Source: Acidimicrobiia bacterium (GTDB lineage: Bacteria; Acidobacteriota; Terriglobia; Bryobacterales; Bryobacteraceae). From it: DNA of 41,942 nt. This document shows positions 1 through 5,338 of this stretch, in pieces. The stretch lies in assembly GCA_016871315.1 (NCBI GenBank), contig VFZE01000048.1, positions 1-41,942 on the forward strand, written 5' to 3'. The notes under the pieces are model-generated. The model worked only from the letters and a program-made list of their open reading frames with translations. It made no database searches and was not told the origin of the DNA. Every line of letters begins with the position of its first letter. Within the stretch, counting starts at the first letter, position 1. The translations under genes and the position numbers were made by a program.

Positions 1-120
1 AACTGATCGGTTTCCCGGGAGAATCGTGATCGCTTTCACGGGAGAACACTGATCGGTTTGCGGGGAGAATGGTGATCGGTTTCAAGGGAGAATGCTGATC
101 GGAATCGAGGAGAATCCGCA
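1..120. mobile_element. probable terminal end of an IS21-family insertion sequence (rest lies left of the window)
   Basis: The first 120 bases consist almost entirely of tandem 23-bp units of the pattern TGATCGGTTTCacGGGAGAAt and stop with GCA at 118-120. From memory of the family, IS21-type elements carry several repeated transposase-binding sites of the TGATCGGnTTC...GGAAT kind at their ends and terminate in CA. The likely outer edge is therefore position 120, about 75 bp before the ParB-like gene. No istA or istB reading frame is inside the window, so the family call rests on the repeats alone. The alternative is an iteron array serving the neighbouring ParB-like protein. Confidence 0.55.
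4..118 (+). repeat. five direct repeats with exact 23-bp period
   Basis: Units begin at 4, 27, 50, 73 and 96. The shared core is TGATCG, then a short T/C stretch, then GGGAGAA. Units 1-4 differ at only a few bases and keep exact 23-bp spacing. Unit 5 is degenerate (TGATCGGAATCGAGGAGAAT). A period of about two helical turns puts every copy on the same DNA face, as expected for cooperative protein binding. Confidence 0.85.
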
Positions 121-194
121 ATTGTTATCCTTGTTGTTCGAAAAGAAATAGCGGATCGAGTTCTGGTGACGTCTCACCGCTCGAAGGGAAAACT

Positions 195-1163
195 ATGCCT
201 GATCATCCCAAACCTGACCAGTATGGCGTACATACCATCGGCGTGAAGTCGATCGCCACCAACAAGCTGAAAGCCAACCCGCACAATCCTCGAACGCTCT
301 TTGATCGCGCGGACCTTCAGGTCTTGCAGCAGTCAATCGCGCGCGTCGGAATTCTCGTGCCCCTGACAGTTTATAGGCAATCCAAAAGCGGCCAATACGT
401 CATTCTGGACGGACAGCGCAGATGGATTTGTGCCCAACGGATCGGGCTTGAGGAGATACCTGTCAACGAGGTCGCCGAGCCAACGCTGGTGCAGAACATC
501 GTTACGATGTTTCAGATCCACAAGCTCAGGCTCGATTGGGAATTAATGCCCACGGCTATCAAGCTGGAACTTCTGATGCGAGAACTGGGCGAGAAGAAAG
601 AAAAGCGCCTCGCCGAGCTTACTGGCTTGGACGAAGCCGTAGTCGTTCGCTGCAAAAAGCTGCTTTCCTATAACAAACGCTTTCAGGATCTGATGCTGGA
701 CGCTGACCCTGACAAGCGGGTTAAAGCTGACTTCTTCATTGAACTATACCCCGTCCGGAACGATCGTGAAGTCGTAAAGATGCCGTGGTTTAACAAGGAC
801 AAGTTTACTGACGCAATGCTGAAGAAGTCCGCACAGGGCGGCCTGAAATCGGTCACTGAGTTCCGCGTGGTAAAGCAGTACATCAACAATGCAGTGAAGG
901 CCAACAAGGTTGCGACGATCTCAAAGCGGCTTAGGGAGTATGCTGACGAACCATCACTAGGATCCGACCATCTCAATATCGAATCCGCTGCTGTCGCAGC
1001 AGAGGCCAAGAAGCTCCTCAAATCGGCCAACACGCTTTACGAGCAAATAAACGACATCGACATTGACGACTTTTACGGTCAAGAGGAGATGTGGAATCGC
1101 CTTGAAGCCCTTGCCAACCTCATTCGATCCAAGCTGAAAACACTTGGCCGGAGGGATCAATAA
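195..1163 (+). CDS. ParB/Spo0J-like DNA-binding protein, accessory (not chromosomal) type
   Basis: A protein of 322 residues with a ParB N-terminal (ParB/Srx) domain at about residues 13-95: NPHNPR at 28-33, then an ILVPL strand and the catalytic-box region DGQRRW at 72-77. A helix-turn-helix-like stretch follows at about 138-158. The C-terminal half is lysine-rich and helical, and I do not recognise it. In chromosomal ParB the box reads GERRxxA and binds CTP; here Q replaces E, so CTP use is uncertain. The ATG start has an AAGGGA ribosome-binding site. The stop lies 2 nt before the next gene, so the two are co-transcribed. No ParA partner is present, which argues against a partition role. 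A specificity or recruitment factor for the PRTase-like effector is possible but is inference. Confidence 0.8.
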   Translation: MPDHPKPDQYGVHTIGVKSIATNKLKANPHNPRTLFDRADLQVLQQSIARVGILVPLTVYRQSKSGQYVILDGQRRWICAQRIGLEEIPVNEVAEPTLVQNIVTMFQIHKLRLDWELMPTAIKLELLMRELGEKKEKRLAELTGLDEAVVVRCKKLLSYNKRFQDLMLDADPDKRVKADFFIELYPVRNDREVVKMPWFNKDKFTDAMLKKSAQGGLKSVTEFRVVKQYINNAVKANKVATISKRLREYADEPSLGSDHLNIESAAVAAEAKKLLKSANTLYEQINDIDIDDFYGQEEMWNRLEALANLIRSKLKTLGRRDQ

Positions 1164-1165
1164 AA

Positions 1166-2029
1166 GTGCGAGCCCCCTCTAAGCGCGGGACACCCATCAA
1201 TGCACGTCGCTATCGTCGCTGGACCAATCGTTTTGGTGCCTACCGCGATCCCGTTACCAATGTCACGATTGAAGGCTGGATTGACCAGTTCGACGACGGA
1301 GACAAAGACCTCGCAGCGCGTGTCCTCGACTCTGTTGAATTCTACGGCCAGGCACAGATTCACGCAGCTTATCGTCAAGCGCTAGCCGCATTGCAAGGAT
1401 GGGACAAAGATCCCGCCAAAAGGGACGGAGCGTGGTGTTTCGCTGCGATGTCCGGAAGCGCAGGAGAAAGCGGCGATGCAATGTTGTATCAGTTTCGCAT
1501 CGCCAACGGGCTGGACAATAGGAAATACAACGATACATTTGTAAATCGCAGCGAGTTATTCAGGCGCACTCTGCTCCCCGACGGCGATCCAAAAAGGTTG
1601 GGCAACGATGCAACGGTAGTTCTGCTCGATGACTTCACAGGTACTGGAAAGCAAGTGTGTGATGCGTGGAATGATCCCGCGACATCATTCGGAGCACTTC
1701 TCGCCGGGGTTGGCAAAGTGTATTTAATTGTAGTGGCCGCTTCTCGTACTGCCCGCACCAAGATTGCCGACGAGACGAGCCTGACACTTCTGCCAGTTCA
1801 CTACTTGGGCGACAGTGACAATGTGTTCTCTACTTCCTGCTCGCACTTCTCAGTTCGTGAGCGGAGCAGGCTACTGCACTACGGAAAACGTGCAGACAAC
1901 AAAAACCCCAAGGGCTTCGGGGAATGCGGTCTCCTGGTCGTGTTTCAACATCGAGCTCCGAACAACACAATCCCGATCCTTCACGTCGATCACAATGGAT
2001 GGACCGGCCTATTTCCGCGTCACGATTGA
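1166..2029 (+). CDS. phosphoribosyltransferase-fold protein, probable conflict-system effector (PRTase-CE-like)
   Basis: A protein of 287 residues with a GTG start preceded by GGAGGG, immediately after the ParB-like gene. A hydrophobic strand leads into LLDDFTGTGKQ at about 153-163. This has the shape of the PRPP-binding loop of type I phosphoribosyltransferases (two acidic residues, then T/G-rich loop). An upstream SGSAGESGDAM segment at 96-106 may be the PPi-loop equivalent. The C-terminus carries GECGLLVVF and PNNTIPI...LFPR, which I remember as conserved in phosphoribosyltransferase-like proteins catalogued with bacterial conflict systems. I see no purine or pyrimidine salvage hood, so a housekeeping salvage role is unlikely. 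Substrate and product are unknown. Its operon with a DNA-binding protein and its position next to a DNA methylase suggest a DNA- or nucleotide-targeting immune role (inference). Confidence 0.65.
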   Translation: MRAPSKRGTPINARRYRRWTNRFGAYRDPVTNVTIEGWIDQFDDGDKDLAARVLDSVEFYGQAQIHAAYRQALAALQGWDKDPAKRDGAWCFAAMSGSAGESGDAMLYQFRIANGLDNRKYNDTFVNRSELFRRTLLPDGDPKRLGNDATVVLLDDFTGTGKQVCDAWNDPATSFGALLAGVGKVYLIVVAASRTARTKIADETSLTLLPVHYLGDSDNVFSTSCSHFSVRERSRLLHYGKRADNKNPKGFGECGLLVVFQHRAPNNTIPILHVDHNGWTGLFPRHD

Positions 2030-2031
2030 AG

Positions 2032-2862
2032 CTACGAGTTGAAGATGACGACTTCGTTGCTGACGGTACGATGTGTGGCGAACCCAGCGATGTTTCGACG
2101 CACTGACACGGTCTTGTAGTCGTAACCTCGCTTCAGGATATTCGCCTCAGCTGATTCTGCGTAGCTAACCACGAAGTTGATGCCTCTGCCATCCAGAATC
2201 TCCATCCATCTCCGCAGTCGTTCGATGTCTTCCGATGTGAACGTGTTTGGATGATACTGCCGAAACACGCGCCGTTCTTTGACGGCAAAGGGAGGGTCCA
2301 TGTAAACTAAATCCCCCGGTTTCGCCTCACCGAGTACTCGCTCAAAATCACCCCGCATAAAGCGCACGCGTTGCAGCCGCCGTGAGCATCTCTTGAAGAC
2401 GTCGTCGCCTGGAAATCCCCCACACCGCACGCCACTGTAAGGCACGTTGAACTGACCTTGCAAGTTCGTTCGGTAGATACCGTTGAAGCAGTACCTGTTT
2501 AGGTAGATGAATCGCGCTGCCCGTTCAGCGGTGCTCATGGATTTCGGGTCCGTGCGCCGCAGCCTGCCGTATTCCTCTCGGTCCGCCGGCGGCAGTTTCT
2601 TCAGTTCTTCGAGCACGCCGCCGATGCGATGCTTCACTTCCAGATACGTTGCGATCAATTCGGGATTGAGATCGCCAAGGATCGCCTTGGGTGGCTTCAG
2701 GGCAAAAAACAGGCAGGCCGAACCTGCAAACGGCTCGACGTAACGCTTGTGTTTCTTCGTCCAGAATGTTTGGAGAATTGGCAGAAGCCGCCGCTTACTG
2801 CCTGCCCAGCGCAGGAACGGTTGGCAATCCTGCTTCGGCCGTTCGGGGGCATCAGGTACCAT
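2032..2862 (-). CDS. dam: DNA adenine methylase, D12 class (Dam-type N6-adenine MTase)
   Basis: A protein of 276 residues, the usual length for Dam/DpnII-type enzymes that methylate adenine N6 using S-adenosylmethionine. The motifs appear in class alpha order: FLRWAGSKRR at 16-25 (motif X), YVEPFAGSA at 41-49 (SAM-binding motif I), DLNPELI at 64-70, NRYCFNGIYR and GQFNVPY at about 122-142 (Dam signature), and DPPF at 189-192 (catalytic motif IV). It converges on the PRTase-like gene with only 2 bp between stop codons and no terminator visible. No cognate restriction enzyme is in the window. It could mark self DNA for the neighbouring pair, act as an orphan regulator, or be the remaining half of a restriction-modification system. 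The symbol denotes the family only. Confidence 0.85.
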   Translation of the reverse strand: MVPDAPERPKQDCQPFLRWAGSKRRLLPILQTFWTKKHKRYVEPFAGSACLFFALKPPKAILGDLNPELIATYLEVKHRIGGVLEELKKLPPADREEYGRLRRTDPKSMSTAERAARFIYLNRYCFNGIYRTNLQGQFNVPYSGVRCGGFPGDDVFKRCSRRLQRVRFMRGDFERVLGEAKPGDLVYMDPPFAVKERRVFRQYHPNTFTSEDIERLRRWMEILDGRGINFVVSYAESAEANILKRGYDYKTVSVRRNIAGFATHRTVSNEVVIFNS

Positions 2863-3465
2863 CGTTTCGTGTCAATGATAGCGCAGCTCACCCTTCGTTT
2901 CACGGGACCTAAAGCGCGCCCCCCTCGCGCTCCGCGATTCGACTGGCCCGACCTCGCAGCCACTTCGCCGGTATGGCTGGCTTCTCAAGGCGACCATCAC
3001 AGGCAAGCGTGGCAACCTTGGAAGGCATGGCAACGAGGAATCTGCAACTTGCAGATGCTAATGGATGCATCAACGGTCCGAATCCCTCTTTGTCCGGAGT
3101 TGTGGAGGAACTCACGCCGACGTTCACGATCATCCACACGGAAGCATGCCTGACGAGCAAATCGGGATGTCAGTTCACTCTGTCGACGATGCACTTGCTT
3201 ATCGACCGAACCAGGATTCGCGAATACCACTCCCGGCGACGGAATTAAGTCCTCATTCATGGACGCCAGTTGTCGTGATGTGCAGGTCAAGCCCATGGGT
3301 ACTCAGGACGGCGCGCCCGACGCTCGCGCGCGACTCTAGATAATGTTGTAGCTGCCCGGTGCTTCCGGGTTCAATTGGGTTCCACAGGCTTCAACGGGAC
3401 GCCCGTATCCGATTGAAACGTAAGGCGATGAAAACAGGGCATTTTGGAAAGCGGCTGCAATCCGT
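2863..3465. other. gene-free stretch between the methylase and the tRNA fragment
   Basis: I find no recognisable gene here. The open frames present give translations with no family resemblance and disagree between strands. An integrase gene would be expected near an attachment scar, but none is visible, so it is either lost or at the other end of the island outside the window. GC-rich patches near 2910-2930 and 3308-3335 contain imperfect inverted runs, but I see no clear terminator. The 5' part (2863-2900) must hold the promoter of the methylase, yet I see no convincing hexamers. Confidence 0.5.
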
Positions 3466-3510
3466 CTTGGGCGCAGGGGGTCGCGAGTTCAAATCCCGCC
3501 GCCCCGACCA
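3466..3510 (+). tRNA. displaced 3' fragment of tRNA-Pro(UGG); probable attR of an integrated island
   Basis: From the anticodon loop to the encoded CCA this reads as the last 45 nt of a bacterial proline tRNA. Loop CTTGGGC (3466-3472) contains anticodon TGG, followed by the 3' anticodon stem GCAGG, variable loop GGGTC, T arm GCGAG-TTCAAAT-CCCGC, acceptor strand CGCCCCG, discriminator A and CCA. The five bases upstream of the loop do not pair properly with GCAGG, and no D arm or CGGGGCG acceptor partner exists upstream, so the gene is not complete. Tyrosine recombinases that use tRNA genes leave exactly such a fragment, with crossover in the anticodon or T region. It marks the likely right border of the accessory DNA to its left. 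Confidence 0.75.
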
Positions 3511-3788
3511 TATTTTCACGGTTTTCGCTCGCGTGTTATGCGGTGCGGAAGCCGAGCGGAAGCGGAACTGAGGGCAACTTAGACGTTGTATGGCAAGACT
3601 TGGCCAAGCAAAACCGAGCGTCCCAGTGTTCGTCAGTTCCACGTTCACGGACATGCAGGATTGTGCCGGCGCGGCGGGCGAGCCGGATCGATCCGATATT
3701 GGCGTTGCGGTATGAGTAGGGCTGTGCGGTGTTCGGGGTGAAGGGTAAGGGACTATTGAGGCGAATCGCGGTAAGATGAGTGCGGAGC
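3511..3788. other. gene-free stretch right of the tRNA scar
   Basis: I see no recognisable gene, repeat or RNA here. It is the first DNA to the right of the tRNA fragment, so it should belong to the original chromosome. Its open frames on both strands have no family resemblance and lack plausible starts. Confidence 0.4.
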
Positions 3789-3992
3789 ATGCTCGCCGAG
3801 CGCATCACGATTGAACCCGGAAAGAGGTCCGGCCAGCCGTGCATCCGGGGTTTGCGCATCACGGTTTGGGACGTGCTGGGATGGCTGGCGGCGGGACGCA
3901 CGGAACAGGAGATCTCGGAGGATTATCCTGAGCTGGAAAAAGACGACTTCAAGGCTGTGTATGACTATGCGGCGCGACTCGGCCGGATATAG
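3789..3992 (+). CDS. DUF433 domain protein, orphan antitoxin-like
   Basis: A small protein of 67 residues from ATG 3789; a GTG nine bases earlier is also possible. The pattern ERITIEPGKRSGQPCIRG, followed by LRITVWDVLGWLAAG and ISEDYPELEKDDF, is the standard DUF433 signature, a winged-helix-like fold found in antitoxins. In most genomes a DUF433 gene is followed by a PIN-like DUF5615 toxin gene. Here nothing resembling such a toxin follows before the brnA gene, so it appears to be an orphan. Its expression and DNA binding are untested inference. Confidence 0.75.
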   Translation: MLAERITIEPGKRSGQPCIRGLRITVWDVLGWLAAGRTEQEISEDYPELEKDDFKAVYDYAARLGRI

Positions 3993-4030
3993 CGAGGCTA
4001 AAGACCCTCCCACCGGGATGTCGCTGCATC

Positions 4031-4264
4031 CTATGCCGGTCGCTTCGATTTCTGTTCGGGGGTTTCGAATCGAAGGCGGCGTTTCTGGATGGCGCAGTCC
4101 CGCAGGTAAAGATTGATTAGATTCTGGTAGGGTATCCCTACCTCCGCTGCCATTTGCTTGAAATAGTCGACTGCGGCGGCGTCGAGACGGATGGTGATTT
4201 GACGCTTGAGTTGCTTGGCGTATGGATTCTTGCGGGACTTGGAGAAATCGTACTCTTTTCTCAT
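4031..4264 (-). CDS. brnA: BrnA-type antitoxin (ribbon-helix-helix)
   Basis: A protein of 77 residues starting MRKEYDFSKSRKNPYAKQ, the hallmark N-terminus of BrnA/CopG antitoxins that pair with BrnT. The basic strand QITIRLDAAAVDYF and helix GIPYQNLINLYLRDCA form the ribbon-helix-helix domain. ATG 4264 is chosen because GGAG lies six bases upstream and the family begins at this Met; ATG 4270 and a longer in-frame extension are read-through from the old brnT end. BrnA normally neutralises the BrnT ribonuclease and represses its own operon. Here the toxin gene upstream is broken, so the antitoxin appears to be a survivor without its toxin. Confidence 0.8.
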   Translation of the reverse strand: MRKEYDFSKSRKNPYAKQLKRQITIRLDAAAVDYFKQMAAEVGIPYQNLINLYLRDCAIQKRRLRFETPEQKSKRPA

Positions 4265-4450
4265 TTCCATCTCCAGTATGTATCTGTTTCTTTCCTGGTA
4301 GCGTGTCTGGCCGAGATAATTCGCCGGAATGATCTGGATCATCGATCAGGCGGGCGCTCTCGTCCAGAAAGACGGATTGGGCCTCTTGGAAGGAGACACC
4401 ATGGTTGACCGCGCCTTACGGCGATCCCAGGCGAATTCAATATTGCCCAC
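4265..4450 (-). pseudogene. brnT: remnant of brnT toxin gene (frameshift and internal deletion)
   Basis: Reading the minus strand from GTG 4450 gives MGNIEFAWDRRKARS, the BrnT N-terminus. The frame is then lost, and a second frame continues with NHGVSFQEAQSVFLDE and DDPDHSGE, the conserved BrnT core. The central part of the toxin (the GxSxxGRLL and HTERG strands) is missing. A third frame resumes with TRYQERNRY, resembling the BrnT C-terminus, and runs straight into brnA. About 85 nt of a normal gene of about 270 nt are gone. Order toxin-antitoxin is canonical. A functional RelE-like ribonuclease cannot be made. Confidence 0.75.
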
Positions 4451-4642
4451 ATAATTATTTTAGCAATAGCGGAACGTGGATAGGACGCGGACAAGGTTCA
4501 CTCTGACCGCGGCGTCTGCCAGAGAGCAATGCCGTGCCTGCCGCACAACATTATTGATATCGCCAGAGGGAAGTTCCGCCCTGGAACAGTTTTGGGGGGG
4601 AGAAATCCGGCGGAAATATAGACTACCACCTTAGCCATGTGG

Positions 4643-4648
4643 GATAAT
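4643..4648 (+). promoter_or_regulatory. candidate -10 box (GATAAT) of the respiratory operon
   Basis: GATAAT lies 39 nt before the actA start in the 237-bp gap after the brnT remnant. It is the best sigma-70-like -10 in this gap, but no good -35 is visible 16-18 bp upstream. The actA start is preceded by AGGTAGGA, a good ribosome-binding site. Confidence 0.35.
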
Positions 4649-4687
4649 GCAGAATTGTTACGTTCTAGCTGTTGCTAGGTAGGAATC

Positions 4688-5338
4688 ATGTCTCAGATTT
4701 TCCACCCTAGCGCAAACACCATAGCCAAAGTCAGCATCTTCGGAGCGATCTTCTTCGCCGGAGGTTTGCTCGTCATTTTGAACGAAGTGAACCGGAGCCC
4801 CTATGTGACGCGAGTGGGGGTGGCACGGGAGCAGCCGGTCCCGTTTTCGCACAAGCACCATGTAGGCGGAATCGGGATCGATTGCCGGTATTGCCACACT
4901 GCGGTGGAGACCTCTTCGGCGGCGGGAATTCCCCCGACGGAGACCTGCATGAGCTGTCATTCGCAGATCTGGGCCGATTCCCCGATGCTGGAGCCCGTGC
5001 GGGCCAGCTTCCGGACAGACCGCTCGATTGAATGGACGCGGGTGCACGATCTGCCTGGATTTGTTTATTTCGATCACAGCATCCACCTGAAGAAGGGGGT
5101 AGGATGCGTCACCTGTCACGGGCGCGTGGATCAGATGCCGTTAATGTATCAGCAGAACACGCTGAACATGGAATGGTGCCTGGACTGCCATCGCGCACCG
5201 GAGAAATATGTGCGGCCGCGAGAGGAAGTGTTCCGGATGGACTACCGGCCGCAGGAAAGCCAGCAAGTGATTGGGGCGAGGCTGGTGAAGGAATACAAGA
5301 TCCGGAAGCTGACCGACTGTTCGGTTTGTCATCGATGA
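4688..5338 (+). CDS. actA: ActA, pentaheme cytochrome c subunit of alternative complex III
   Basis: A protein of 216 residues with one N-terminal membrane segment (about 12-31) that anchors a periplasmic domain. Five CxxCH haem sites are visible, at Cys66, Cys87, Cys140, Cys164 and Cys211, matching the five-haem ActA of alternative complex III. This complex oxidises quinol and reduces a cytochrome c or caa3 oxidase in bacteria that lack cytochrome bc1. The protein would transfer electrons out of the Fe-S chain of ActB. Its final TGA overlaps the ATG of actB (ATGA at 5335-5338). It is the first gene of a 12-gene operon, with the probable promoter just upstream. Confidence 0.93.
   Translation: MSQIFHPSANTIAKVSIFGAIFFAGGLLVILNEVNRSPYVTRVGVAREQPVPFSHKHHVGGIGIDCRYCHTAVETSSAAGIPPTETCMSCHSQIWADSPMLEPVRASFRTDRSIEWTRVHDLPGFVYFDHSIHLKKGVGCVTCHGRVDQMPLMYQQNTLNMEWCLDCHRAPEKYVRPREEVFRMDYRPQESQQVIGARLVKEYKIRKLTDCSVCHR

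Noticed and set aside
2629-3153. Plus-strand open frame overlapping the methylase start and the following gap
   Set aside because: The first half is the antisense of the methylase and the remainder shows no motif or plausible ribosome-binding site.
3411-3420. GATTGAAAC, resembling the end of a CRISPR repeat
   Set aside because: Only one copy is present, with no repeated unit or spacer pattern around it and no cas gene in the window.
3391-3654. Minus-strand reading frame containing GRRDLNSRPPAPK
   Set aside because: This well-known spurious peptide arises from translating the 3' end of a tRNA backwards; it is the shadow of the tRNA-Pro fragment at 3466-3510.
3754-3777. Possible -35/-10 pair before the DUF433 gene (TTGAGG and TAAGAT)
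   Set aside because: The hexamers are only about 10 bp apart, too close for a sigma-70 promoter.
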